From positions 1 through 19,875 of the forward strand of contig DASWCW010000209.1 in the NCBI GenBank assembly GCA_036395835.1: DNA of 19,875 nucleotides, in the 5' to 3' direction. A program made the position numbers and the translations under genes. Of this stretch, positions 1 to 15,371 are shown piece by piece (positions within the stretch are counted from its first letter, which is position 1; each line of letters begins with the position of its first letter). Source of the stretch: AP-16 sp036395835. GTDB taxonomy: Bacteria; Pseudomonadota; Alphaproteobacteria; Rhizobiales; Xanthobacteraceae. The notes below the pieces were generated by a model. The model was not told the origin of the DNA. It searched no databases and saw only the letters and a program-made list of their open reading frames with translations.

Positions 1-11
1 GGAAGAGGATC

Positions 12-185
12 ATGGGTGAGAAAGTGATCCCCTTCGAAGAGGATCACGTGAGAGCTAAGTCATTGATTTATTATGAAGGGTATCAAGAAGCTCAACGCGG
101 ACTCGCCTTCTTGCCATACTTGCGTCGGTCGTCCCTTTGCCTTGATCATTTGAACCACCTAGCCCACCAACGACGGTTAGCCTGA
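12..185 (+). CDS. Small hypothetical protein (57 aa)
   Basis: An ATG at 12 is preceded by a strong purine-rich ribosome binding site (GGAAGAGG, positions 1-8) with 3 nt between it and the start. The frame runs 57 codons to TGA at 183-185 and begins MGEKVIPFEEDHVRAKSLIY. The N-terminal half is acidic and aromatic and looks protein-like; the last 20 residues are less convincing and overlap the 3' end of the convergent minus-strand frame (146-185). The gene could therefore be a 3'-truncated remnant. An 11-nt sequence, GAAGAGGATCA, occurs at 2-12 and again at 38-48, the first copy overlapping the ribosome binding site. I recognise no family, and the short length makes this call tentative. Confidence 0.3.
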   Translation: MGEKVIPFEEDHVRAKSLIYYEGYQEAQRGLAFLPYLRRSSLCLDHLNHLAHQRRLA

Positions 186-643
186 TCGACATAACGTCGT
201 GCGGCAGAAATGTAGGCAATCTCACGACCAGGCGCCTTTTGCTCAGCTTCCAGCAACGCAATTCGTTCGTGTTTGAATGCGAATGGCAGCTTAGCCAATT
301 TTCCAAGTCTAAATTTCGCCATGTCCTCGATGATTTCAGCACTGGTGGTCACGATAGTCTCCACCAAACTGTATTCTACCTTCATTTGATGAAGTCTCAT
401 GTGCGCTTCGTATTCATCGAGTAGCGACTCAAGTTCGTCAGCGACTTTTTACTTTGTCCCACCGGTAGCGGCTACCGTCCGCATCCACCTACGTAAACGT
501 CGAAGTTTTGTCATGGTATCGGGATCTGTACGAAATTCGACTATGGTCTCCATTCGTGTGCGCCTGGATGGCCTGGGCATAGCCCGAATTGCAAATTGCA
601 GAACGTCTCCCTTTGATATTGGCTCATCCGAGACTTCGCTCAA
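146..643 (-). pseudogene. Hypothetical gene split by an in-frame TAA
   Basis: Read on the minus strand, a frame starting at TTG 643 (GAGGA at 651-655, 7 nt upstream) runs 64 codons and ends VAATGGTK at TAA 449-451. The same frame then continues without another stop as KVADELESLLDEYEAH into an ATG at 400 and 84 further codons, ending RRWWARWFK at TGA 146-148. The residues directly after the TAA are helical and acidic, like coding sequence rather than leader. The ATG at 400 has no clear ribosome binding site. The simplest reading is one gene of about 165 codons broken by a nonsense mutation. Two adjacent small genes remain possible. The product is unrecognised: it is basic in the first part and predicted largely helical in the second, with no membrane segment. 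Confidence 0.4.
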
Positions 644-710
644 TGAATTTTCCTCTGGTAGACCAAATAAAATCGGAACAGCATTCAAACTGATCCAGGA
701 AGGGCGTGGA

Positions 711-731
711 TGGCCGGGACAGGCCCGGCCA
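711..731. repeat. Palindromic intergenic repeat (REP-like hairpin)
   Basis: TGGCCGGG and CCCGGCCA form an 8-bp perfect stem with a 5-nt loop, inside a longer GTGGATGGCC...GGCCACGAC context. Near-identical palindromes are common between genes in Bradyrhizobium and relatives (remembered, not searched). It lies 19 nt past the stop of the ABC transporter gene and may help end its transcript, although no T-tract follows. Confidence 0.5.
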
Positions 732-749
732 CGACGGTTCTTATCCAGG

Positions 750-2495
750 TCACTCCGCCGCCTCGAGCGCGACCTCGCGCACCTTCTGGCGCTCGCCGTC
801 GCGGCCGAGCGTGAAATGCCGGCGGTGGAACGCCCGCAGGGTCGAGCGGTGGCCGATCGACACGATGCTCGAATGCGCGAGCCGCTGCTGCAGGAGCCGA
901 TAGAGCGCGGCCTCGGCCGGCTCGTCGAGCGAGGCGGTAGCCTCGTCGAGGAACAGATAGTCGGGCGCGTGCAGGATGGCGCGCGCGAGCCCGAGCCGCT
1001 GCTGCTCGCCGAGCGAGAGCATGCGGTTCCAGTGCGCATCCTCGTAGAGCCGCGGCGCGAGCGCGGCGAGCCCGACCGCTTGCAGCACTTCGCGCACCTC
1101 GCCGGCGTCGAAGGTTCCCGGCTCGGCCGGATAGGCGATCGCGGCCTCGAGCGAGCCGATCGGCAGATACGGCCGCTGCGGCAGCACCATGACGCGGGCG
1201 CCTTCGGGAACCGCAATTTCACCCGAGCCGAACGGCCAGATCCCGCCGATCGCCCGGAACAAGGTCGATTTGCCCGATCCCGAAGGCCCGGTCACCAGCA
1301 CGCGGTCGCCGGACCCAAACGCGAGCCCGTCGGCGCCCACCAGCGGCGCTCCCGTCGGCAGCCGCACCTCGAGCGCTTCCAATGCGAGCCTCTCACGCTT
1401 GCCCGCCGAGATCACGCGAATGACGGGGGGCGTGCGCGCCGCCGCCTCACCGACCGCGACCGACTTGTCGAAGCCCGACAGGCGCTCGATCACGGCCCGC
1501 CATTCGGCGAATTGCTGGTAGATCGTGATGAAGACCGACAGCGCCCTTTGCACGCTGACGAAGGCATGCGCCGTCTGGGTCAGCCCCCCGAGCTGAATGT
1601 GATGCGCGAAATACGCCGGGCTCACCACCACATAGGGAAACACCACCGAGGCCTGGTTGTATCCCGCGGTCAGGAACGTGAGCCGCTTGGTCCTGGTCAT
1701 GATCAAGAGCCAGTTGCCGACCACCGCGCCGAAGCGGTCCATCAGCCGGGTCTGCTCCGCCGGCTCGCCGTGCAGCAGCGCGATCTGCTCGGAATTCTCC
1801 CGCGTGCGCACCAGGTTGAAGCGGAAATCCGCTTCGAACCGTTGCTGGTTGAAATTGAGCCCGATCAGCGGCCGGCCGATCAGATGTGTGAGCAGCGTGC
1901 CGAGCACCGCGTAGATCAGCGCCGCCCACACCAGGTATCCGGGGATCGCCCAGTCCGCGCCGAACAGATGCAGCGGCGCCATTGCCGACAGACCCCACAG
2001 GATCACCACGAAGGAGGCGAACGACACGATCGAGCTCAGCACGTTGACGCCGATGTACAGCGTGCGTTCGATGAACATCCGGATATCGTCGGCGATGCGC
2101 TGGTCCGGATTGTCGGCAGCGTCGCCGAGCAGCTGCATGCGGTAATGGTTGGAATGGTCGAGCCAATGCCCGAGATAGCGGATGGTCATCCACCGCCGCC
2201 AGCGGATCTGCAGCCATTGATTGAGATAGAGCTGATAGACGGCGAGCACGATGAAGATCGCGGCCAGAACGCAGAAATACAGCAGCTCGCTGACGAACGC
2301 ATCCCAATTGTATTCCTGGATGGCGTTGAAGAACCGGGCGTTCCACTGGTTGATCAGCACGTCGATGCCGACGAGGCCGAGCTCGATGGCGATCACGCTC
2401 GCGAGCAGGATGCGGCCCGGCCAGCGATCCTCGGAGCGGAAGTAAGGGAAGGCGAGGCCCCAGATGGTGCCGAGCGTGGTGAAAAAGCCTCTCAC
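750..2495 (-). CDS. SbmA/BclA-like ABC transporter, fused permease and ATPase
   Basis: This 581-residue inner-membrane protein joins an ABC_membrane_2-type permease (residues about 1-340, several hydrophobic helices) to a nucleotide-binding domain. Visible motifs are Walker A GPSGSGKST (403-411), Q-loop region VLPQRPYLP (437-445), signature LSLGEQQR (493-500), Walker B YLFLDEAT (513-520) and the H-loop SIGHR (546-550). The order and the WNARFFNAIQ and GLNFNQQRFEADFRF motifs place it in the YddA/BclA group, half-transporters that work as homodimers. BclA of Bradyrhizobium imports peptides and related proteins import cobalamin, but the substrate here cannot be told from sequence. The start is GTG 2495, with AGGAG at 2502-2506 six nt upstream. 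The gene stands alone, with palindromic repeats on both sides. Confidence 0.9.
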   Translation of the reverse strand: MRGFFTTLGTIWGLAFPYFRSEDRWPGRILLASVIAIELGLVGIDVLINQWNARFFNAIQEYNWDAFVSELLYFCVLAAIFIVLAVYQLYLNQWLQIRWRRWMTIRYLGHWLDHSNHYRMQLLGDAADNPDQRIADDIRMFIERTLYIGVNVLSSIVSFASFVVILWGLSAMAPLHLFGADWAIPGYLVWAALIYAVLGTLLTHLIGRPLIGLNFNQQRFEADFRFNLVRTRENSEQIALLHGEPAEQTRLMDRFGAVVGNWLLIMTRTKRLTFLTAGYNQASVVFPYVVVSPAYFAHHIQLGGLTQTAHAFVSVQRALSVFITIYQQFAEWRAVIERLSGFDKSVAVGEAAARTPPVIRVISAGKRERLALEALEVRLPTGAPLVGADGLAFGSGDRVLVTGPSGSGKSTLFRAIGGIWPFGSGEIAVPEGARVMVLPQRPYLPIGSLEAAIAYPAEPGTFDAGEVREVLQAVGLAALAPRLYEDAHWNRMLSLGEQQRLGLARAILHAPDYLFLDEATASLDEPAEAALYRLLQQRLAHSSIVSIGHRSTLRAFHRRHFTLGRDGERQKVREVALEAAE

Positions 2496-2580
2496 GGGGT
2501 GCTCCTGTCGGCTGCGCCGGTCGCGGCGCGGCTCCTTTTAGTACGAATTCCCGCCTGCGCGATGCGACATCACGGCCAAG

Positions 2581-2641
2581 TGACGCCGAAGGCGTCATCC
2601 CCGAGCCCGCGCGAAAGCGAGGCAAGCTGGGATCTCGGGAT
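2581..2641. repeat. Composite palindromic intergenic repeat
   Basis: Two nested or adjacent inverted repeats lie upstream of the ABC transporter. TGACGCC/GGCGTCA (2581-2587 and 2591-2597) has a 3-nt loop, and ATCCCCGAG/CTCGGGAT (2597-2605 and 2634-2641) pairs with one bulge. The motif GTCATCCCCGAGC is typical of dispersed alphaproteobacterial intergenic repeats, as far as I recall. No function is shown. Confidence 0.4.
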
Positions 2642-2785
2642 CAGAACCCTTGAATGACAGATCGAGGGCATGTTCCGGTAACGGGGATGCGGCGCTGCCG
2701 GTTCGGGACCGAGACTTCACGCGCCTCCAATACGCCAACTGGCCAATGCGCGCCTGCCTGTATATCCTCAAAGCCGTGAAAAAGA

Positions 2786-2848
2786 ATGCATAACGCGGCA
2801 GACACGCTAGCACATGAAGAGACGGTGCTCGTGGAGCCGAAGGCGTGA
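2786..2848 (+). pseudogene. Possible 3' remnant of the partner antitoxin gene
   Basis: A 20-codon frame ending LAHEETVLVEPKA stops at TGA 2846-2848, immediately before the ATG at 2849 (TGAATG). That spacing is typical of an antitoxin gene translationally coupled to the DUF5615 gene after it. DUF433 proteins, the usual partner, often end in a similar acidic/hydrophobic tail. The match is too short to identify the family, and this call rests mainly on its position. Confidence 0.2.
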
Positions 2849-2998
2849 ATGCGGTTTCTGGCAGATGAGAGCTGCGGCTTCAGCGTGGTACGCGCAATGC
2901 TCACGGACTGCTTGTTAAAACACGGCCAGAAACTCGGAGATCGCTTCGTTGTACTAGAGCCGGGCCGAATTCGCCTGGGCGGAAGTCCAAGAAACTGA
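2849..2998 (+). pseudogene. Internally deleted DUF5615 (PIN-like) toxin remnant
   Basis: The 49-codon frame begins MRFLADESCGFSVVRAM, the canonical N-terminus of DUF5615 PIN-like proteins including the first acidic residue of the active site. It then jumps to HGQKLGDRFVVLEPGRIRL, which matches the usual C-terminus of that family. Full-length members are about 110-120 residues, so roughly 65-70 residues are missing from the middle, including the second acidic cluster, while the reading frame is preserved. The product should be catalytically dead. Family recognition is from memory of the terminal motifs. The locus lies downstream of, and convergent with, the groEL terminator. Confidence 0.6.
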
Positions 2999-3020
2999 CC
3001 TCTCGCGCTTCCCTGAAACG

Positions 3021-3047
3021 AAAAGGGGCCGCGTCGCCGCGGCCCCT
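3021..3047 (-). terminator. Rho-independent terminator of groESL
   Basis: AGGGGCCGC (3024-3032) pairs perfectly with GCGGCCCCT (3039-3047) around a 6-nt loop. On the minus strand the 9-bp stem is followed by TTTTCGTTTC. It lies 24 nt past the groEL stop codon. Confidence 0.85.
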
Positions 3048-3071
3048 CATCGCAATCGCTGTGAGCGATCT

Positions 3072-4700
<1,629 letters not shown>

Positions 4701-4790
4701 GGAATTCTACTCCGGTTCTTGGATCTGATGTGATGTGGGGTGGAAATGTGCCGAGGTGAGTCGGCGGGTGGTTTGCGGGCGCCGCCCGGT

Positions 4791-5087
4791 TCAGGCGATC
4801 ACGCCCATGATGTCGGATTCTTTCATGATCAGCAGCTCTTCACCGTCGAGCTTGACTTCGGTGCCCGACCACTTGCCGAACAGCACCTTGTCGCCGGCCT
4901 TGACGTCGGGCCTGATCAGCTGCCCGGCCTCGTCGCGGCCGCCCGGGCCGACGGCGATGACCTCGCCCTCTTGCGGCTTCTCCTTGGCGGTATCGGGGAT
5001 GATGATGCCGCCGGCCGATTTCCCTTCGGCCTCGATGCGGCGGACAACGACGCGGTCGTGCAGGGGACGAAACTTGAGCTTGGCCAT
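4791..5087 (-). CDS. groES: 10 kDa co-chaperonin GroES
   Basis: This 98-residue protein begins MAKLKFRPLHDRVVVRRIEA, the conserved GroES N-terminus. It includes the mobile-loop region EGKSAGGIIIPDTAKEKP (about residues 20-37) that contacts GroEL, and ends in ESDIMGVIA. The length is normal. It caps the GroEL cavity as a heptamer. The start ATG 5087 has GAGGAA upstream. It is the first gene of the operon; 58 nt separate the start codon from the CIRCE operator, so heat induction through HrcA release is expected. Confidence 0.97.
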   Translation of the reverse strand: MAKLKFRPLHDRVVVRRIEAEGKSAGGIIIPDTAKEKPQEGEVIAVGPGGRDEAGQLIRPDVKAGDKVLFGKWSGTEVKLDGEELLIMKESDIMGVIA

Positions 5088-5145
5088 GGATTCCTCATCG
5101 GCGCGAAACGCGCTGGGTTGGACCGAGAGCGTTATTGGAGGCTCG

Positions 5146-5172
5146 TTGGCACTCGCCCATCGCGAGTGCCAG
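5146..5172. promoter_or_regulatory. CIRCE operator (HrcA binding site)
   Basis: TTGGCACTC (5146-5154), a 9-nt spacer and GAGTGCCAG (5164-5172) match the CIRCE consensus TTAGCACTC-N9-GAGTGCTAA. The internal 8-bp arms TGGCACTC/GAGTGCCA are perfectly inverted and the spacer has the canonical length. It lies just downstream of the predicted -10 box of groES, where bound HrcA would block transcription at normal temperature. Confidence 0.93.
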
Positions 5173-5179
5173 AGGTCGG

Positions 5180-5208
5180 GAAATATGGCCCGTACCGGGC
5201 GCTGTCAA
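5180..5208 (-). promoter_or_regulatory. Housekeeping sigma promoter of groESL
   Basis: On the minus strand a perfect TTGACA (5203-5208) is separated by 17 nt from TATTTC (5180-5185). The expected transcription start falls at about 5173, directly upstream of the CIRCE element. The -10 box is imperfect, but the spacing and the operator position agree. Confidence 0.75.
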
Positions 5209-5526
5209 GTCGGATTGCGAGGGACTCCCGGGGGAGGGGGCTCGCCGGCCGGACACCAATTCCGGTTCGATCCCGGCTTGCGCCCGAATCCGGGGGACGA
5301 TAGCTTGCGCGCGGGGGAAGGGTTGGAGGCGTTCCAGGCATGGACGTCCGCGCCCTCGCGCTTTCCCCCTTCCCATCGATAGCGGCGTGCCGGCTCGGCA
5401 TCGGGCCGTCGGTCGATGCCGGGAATTGCGCAGGGGCATCGTTCTTTGCACCTGGCGCCGCACCGCCCATCCGCGCTTTGCCGATTTTGCCAGCTCACGT
5501 CTCACCCCACCGCCAGGAGTGAAACC
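5209..5526. other. Intergenic leader before the poly-HAMP kinase
   Basis: About 318 nt lie between the groES promoter and the divergent kinase gene. I see the kinase ribosome binding site AGGAG (5515-5519), 7 nt before the ATG, but no convincing promoter boxes, RNA gene or conserved operator. A frame extending upstream to 5416 reads as low-quality coding sequence and is not used. Confidence 0.5.
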
Positions 5527-11838
<6,312 letters not shown>

Positions 11839-11851
11839 ATCGAGGAACCCG

Positions 11852-13795
11852 ATGAAGGATGAAGTCAACATCCTGCTGGTGGACGACCAGCCGGCCAAGC
11901 TCCTGAGCTACGAAGTGATGCTCCAGGAGCTTGGCGAGAACCTCATCAAGGCGAGCTCCGCCCGCGAGGCGCTCGAGCAGCTGCTCAAGCGCGAGATCGC
12001 CATCGTGCTGGTCGATGTGTGCATGCCGGAGCTCGACGGCTTTCAGCTCGCCGCCATGATCCGCGAGCATCCGCGGTTTCAGAAGACGGCGATCATCTTC
12101 ATCTCGGCCGTGCATCTCACCGACATGGACCGCCTGCGCGGCTACGCGATGGGTGCCGTGGACTACGTTCCGGTCCCGGTCATCCCCGACGTGCTGCGCG
12201 CCAAGGTCAAGGTGTTCGCCGAGCTCTATCGCAAGACCCGGCAGCTCGAGCAGCTCAATCAGGAGCTGGAGCGGCGGGTCGCCGACCGCACGTCGGCGCT
12301 GGAAGCCTCCACCACGCGTCTCGTCGAGAGCGAGCGGCGCCGCACGCTGGCGCTCGCCGCCGGCCAGATGGGATCGTGGGATTGGGACATGGTGCGCGGC
12401 GAATGCGTGTGGGACGAGGGCCAGTGCCGCATCTTCGGCGTCGATCCGCCGACGTTCGCGGTCACGCCCGAGAACGTTCGCGCGCTCGTTCACCGCGAGG
12501 ACCTGGAGCGCCTGGAACAGGCGCTGCGGCGCATTTCCGCGGACGCGCAATCCTACCAGACCGAGTTCCGCGTGCGCCGTCCCAATGGGGAGCTGCGCTG
12601 GTGCATCGGCACCGCGGCCGCCACCCTCGACGCGGCCAAGCGCGTCGTTCGCGTCAGCGGCGTGACGGTCGACATCACCGACCGCAAGCTCGCGGAGGAG
12701 CGCCAGGTGCTGCTGGCGCGCGAAGTCGACCACCGCGCGCGCAACGCGCTGGCGGTGGTGCAATCGATCGTACGGCTCACGCGCGCGGGCAGCATCGAGG
12801 ACTACGTAATTGCCGTGGAGGGCCGCATCCGCGCGCTATCGTGCGCGCACATGCTGCTGTCGCGCTCGCGCTGGGAGGGCGCGGATCTGCGCAAGCTGGT
12901 GGAGGAGGAGCTTGCGCCCTACGGGACTGGCGAGGTCGAAAGCGTCTCGGCGGCAGGGCCCGACGTGGTGCTGCAGCCCGCCACGGCCCAGGCGCTGGCG
13001 CTGGCTTTGCACGAGCTCGCCACTAATGCCGCCAAATACGGGGCGCTGTCCACCGCCACCGGCAAGGTGAGGCTGACCTGGGATCTCGAGCCCAATGATC
13101 TGGTGCTGCACTGGATCGAGACCGGCGGACCTTTGGTCGAGCCGCCGTGTGTCGAGGGCTATGGCACCCGGGTGATCGGCGCCAGCATCGAGCGTCAGCT
13201 CGGCGGCAGCGCCGAATTCGACTGGCGTCCGGAAGGCCTGCGTTGTGTCCTGTCGCTTGCCCGCGCGGCCGGAAATGCGCCGGCGTTGCATGCCGCCGGC
13301 GACGCGCGTGCGGCCGTCGAGAAGGATCCCGTGATGCCCGCCAAAGTCCTGGCCGGACGCGTGCTGCTGGTCGAAGACGAAGCGCTCGTCGCCATGATGA
13401 TGCGCGACATCCTGCTGGAGCTCGGACTGTCGGTGGCGGGCCCGTTCTGCACGCCGGCCGAGGCGGTCGCGGCGGCGCGAGACGGCGGCGTCGACGCGGC
13501 AATCCTCGACGTCAATCTCGGCGGGGAGCTGATCTACCCGGTCGCCGACACGCTGGCCGCCCGGGGCGTGCCTTTCGTGTTCGTCACCGGCTACGGCGCG
13601 GAGAGCATCGACGGGCGATTCGCCCATGTTCCGATCCTGCAGAAGCCGATCGAGCGCCAGGTGCTGCAGCACCTGTTCGTCGCTCCCGGCAACGGCTCGC
13701 TCAGATTGGCGCGGACCGAGCCGGTTGCGGCGGAGCCGCTGTATCCTCCGGCGGCGGCGCTCGCCGGTTCGGAGCACGGCGTCGGGACCGCATAG
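11852..13795 (+). CDS. REC-PAS-HWE histidine kinase-REC signalling protein
   Basis: This is a 647-residue soluble protein. An N-terminal receiver (about 4-125, phosphoacceptor D55 in VLVDVCMPELDGF) leads through a short coiled coil to a PAS domain (about 170-288, with RRPNGELRW and VDITDRK). An HWE-type kinase follows, with the H-box EVDHRARNALAVV (H294), N-box LHELATNAAKYG (N392) and the defining W-x-E in WIETGGP (W421, E423). A C-terminal receiver has LLVEDE and D553 in ILDVNLGG. HWE kinases are typical of Hyphomicrobiales and often feed general stress or light/redox responses. The start ATG 11852 has GAGGAA upstream and lies 13 nt after the poly-HAMP kinase, so the two are probably co-transcribed. 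The N-terminal receiver is a natural phosphate acceptor from that kinase, which is inference. No DNA-binding output is present. Confidence 0.93.
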   Translation: MKDEVNILLVDDQPAKLLSYEVMLQELGENLIKASSAREALEQLLKREIAIVLVDVCMPELDGFQLAAMIREHPRFQKTAIIFISAVHLTDMDRLRGYAMGAVDYVPVPVIPDVLRAKVKVFAELYRKTRQLEQLNQELERRVADRTSALEASTTRLVESERRRTLALAAGQMGSWDWDMVRGECVWDEGQCRIFGVDPPTFAVTPENVRALVHREDLERLEQALRRISADAQSYQTEFRVRRPNGELRWCIGTAAATLDAAKRVVRVSGVTVDITDRKLAEERQVLLAREVDHRARNALAVVQSIVRLTRAGSIEDYVIAVEGRIRALSCAHMLLSRSRWEGADLRKLVEEELAPYGTGEVESVSAAGPDVVLQPATAQALALALHELATNAAKYGALSTATGKVRLTWDLEPNDLVLHWIETGGPLVEPPCVEGYGTRVIGASIERQLGGSAEFDWRPEGLRCVLSLARAAGNAPALHAAGDARAAVEKDPVMPAKVLAGRVLLVEDEALVAMMMRDILLELGLSVAGPFCTPAEAVAAARDGGVDAAILDVNLGGELIYPVADTLAARGVPFVFVTGYGAESIDGRFAHVPILQKPIERQVLQHLFVAPGNGSLRLARTEPVAAEPLYPPAAALAGSEHGVGTA

Positions 13796-14004
13796 TTTCG
13801 GCCGACGCGGCCGCGATCGGCGGTCGGGAAGGGACGCCGATTCCCACCCAAATCCTCATTCTTCGAGGGGGAGCGATTTAACGGCTCGCTGAGAGTAAAA
13901 TGCGATCGCCTGCCGGTTCGGGACATTCCGGCTTGCGCGGAACGCCGTAGCCCAGCAAAGTCGCGTCACGGCACGTCGTCAGGATCGGGGGAGGGCTTGC
14001 TGTC

Positions 14005-14511
14005 ATGCTCGAGTTTTTTCCGCATCGCCGTGCGGCGGCGCTGATCGGCGTGCTCGCGCTTGCCGGCTGTACGTCGTTCCAGAATCCCTTCGAGCGGGAG
14101 GCGCCCCCGCCGCCGCCGGAGGCGGCCGCCGTCGTGCCGACGCTGCCGCCGGCGTTCCAGCCGGAGGAGATCGTCGGGCGCTGGGGCTTTGCCTCCTATC
14201 ACAAGGAAGGCGACCGGCTCCGCACCGAGACCGCCGCCAAGGCCCAATGCAACAAGCCGTATGTGATCAACCGCGGTCCGACCGGCGGGGTGATGATGCA
14301 TCTGGCCGATGACGCCAAGGCGAGCGAGCTGCGCCTGAAGGGCGCGCCGGGAGGCAAGACCTATGTGGGTCCCGAGGGTCCCCCGGCGATCCAGCAGGAT
14401 CGCGAGGTCGTCACCTTCGACGGCCGCGTCCTGGTGCTGCGCTGGATGGATCCGGAGGTCGCGAGCCGGTACGGCACCGGGGTTTACGTGCGCTGCGGCG
14501 CGCGTGCGTGA
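14005..14511 (+). CDS. Small exported lipoprotein, function unknown
   Basis: The 168-residue protein starts with a lipoprotein signal peptide: HRR at 7-9, a hydrophobic core, and lipobox LAGC at 19-22 with the lipidated cysteine C22. A proline-rich linker (APPPPPEAA) leads to a compact domain beginning EEIVGRWGFASYHKEGD and ending GTGVYVRCGARA. That domain has a beta-rich look (GRWGFASYH...VLVLRWMDPEVASRYGTGVY). Similar uncharacterised lipoproteins are known to me from Bradyrhizobium-like genomes, but I cannot name a family. The start ATG 14005 follows GGGGGAGGG. The stop overlaps the next gene by 4 nt (GTGA), suggesting coupled translation. Confidence 0.8.
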   Translation: MLEFFPHRRAAALIGVLALAGCTSFQNPFEREAPPPPPEAAAVVPTLPPAFQPEEIVGRWGFASYHKEGDRLRTETAAKAQCNKPYVINRGPTGGVMMHLADDAKASELRLKGAPGGKTYVGPEGPPAIQQDREVVTFDGRVLVLRWMDPEVASRYGTGVYVRCGARA

Positions 14512-15008
14512 ACCAGGTTCCGGAGCGGCCGACGGAATCCTCGATGATGGCGCCATCGAAACCGCCGCGGCTGTTCGCGCGTCCCCTGAAGCTCGGCGAG
14601 CGCGGCGCTTTGTCGAAGGCGCTCGCCAAGGCGAGCCTGCCGGTCGAGGATCTCGACGCGCCCGGGCCGCTGTTCTGGCGTTTCGAGACCACCGATTCGA
14701 TGCCGGTCGGCTTCGGCGGCCTCGAGATCCACGGCGAGGATGCCCTGTTGCGTTCGCTGGTGATCTTGCCGCCGCTGCGCAGCCGGGGCCTCGGCGCCGC
14801 CGTGGTCGCGCAGCTGGAGAACGAGGCGGCGCTGCACGGCTGCCGCGCGGTGTGGCTTCTTACCGAGGCGGCCTCGGGCTTCTTCGATCGGCTCGGCTAC
14901 GCCAAATGCGATCGCGCGGTGGTGCCGCCGAAGATCCGGGAGACGCGGGAGTTCGCCGCGCTGTGCCCGGCGAGCGCCAATGTGCTGGTCAAGCGCTTGC
15001 CGGCATGA
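14508..15008 (+). CDS. ArsN2-like GNAT acetyltransferase
   Basis: This is a GNAT-fold N-acetyltransferase of 166 residues. The acetyl-CoA binding loop is RSRGLG (91-96), preceded by ALLRSLVILPPL. The later stretch WLLTEAASGFFDRLGYAKCDR and the closing LCPASANVLVKRL match the arsenic-resistance acetyltransferase ArsN2 pattern, where the conserved end reads CPASA. ArsN2-type enzymes are linked to detoxifying arsenic-containing metabolites, but no ars genes are visible here, so the substrate is open. The GTG at 14508 overlaps the preceding stop; ATGs at 14544 and 14547 are alternatives that would remove 12-13 poorly conserved residues. Neither start has a strong ribosome binding site. Confidence 0.8.
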   Translation: MNQVPERPTESSMMAPSKPPRLFARPLKLGERGALSKALAKASLPVEDLDAPGPLFWRFETTDSMPVGFGGLEIHGEDALLRSLVILPPLRSRGLGAAVVAQLENEAALHGCRAVWLLTEAASGFFDRLGYAKCDRAVVPPKIRETREFAALCPASANVLVKRLPA

Positions 15009-15117
15009 TGCCTCGCCGACGCCCGACACGGGAATGCGCGCGGCTGCATGCCCAGGAGAGAACAATCCTGCAGGTCCTGGCGATGTTGCGAGGAACGGAA
15101 CCAACGGAGAGACGATC

Positions 15118-15324
15118 ATGAACGAAGACGCCTTGAATTCGAGCGTGCGGAAATTTCTCAAGAAGGTCGGCGTCACCTCGCAGCGGGAGATCGAGAAGGC
15201 GGTACGCGACGCGGCGGAGCGCGGCACGCTCAAGCCCAATCAGAAGCTTCCCGCCACCATGCGGCTGCACGTCGGGGGCATCGAGCTCTTGCTCCAGATC
15301 GACGGCGAGATCGACCTGGATTGA
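15118..15324 (+). CDS. DUF6494 family protein
   Basis: This 68-residue protein, MNEDALNSSVRKFLKKVGVT..., has a helical N-terminal half with the motif SQREIEKAVRDA. It is followed by LPATMRLHVGGIELLLQIDG and an acidic end. The layout and motifs fit the small DUF6494 family, which has no known function. The start ATG 15118 has GGAGAG (about 15106-15111) upstream. It lies 109 nt after the acetyltransferase gene and 47 nt before the MFS transporter gene, on the same strand. Confidence 0.8.
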   Translation: MNEDALNSSVRKFLKKVGVTSQREIEKAVRDAAERGTLKPNQKLPATMRLHVGGIELLLQIDGEIDLD

Positions 15325-15371
15325 TACCCGTTCGTCAAGGGGGAGATAACCGGAGCGAGCGGCGCGTCGCT

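Noticed and set aside
399..2657. 752-codon plus-strand frame antisense to the ABC transporter
   Set aside because: The opposite strand holds all ABC motifs; this frame is Arg/Glu/His-rich noise and spans intergenic repeats.
5416..5526. Upstream extension of the poly-HAMP kinase to an earlier ATG
   Set aside because: The extra 37 residues are not domain-like, and the ATG at 5527 has an ideal AGGAG at 7 nt.
13796..14004. RNA gene or terminator between the HWE kinase and the lipoprotein gene
   Set aside because: No cloverleaf and no stem with a T-tract were found in these 209 nt.
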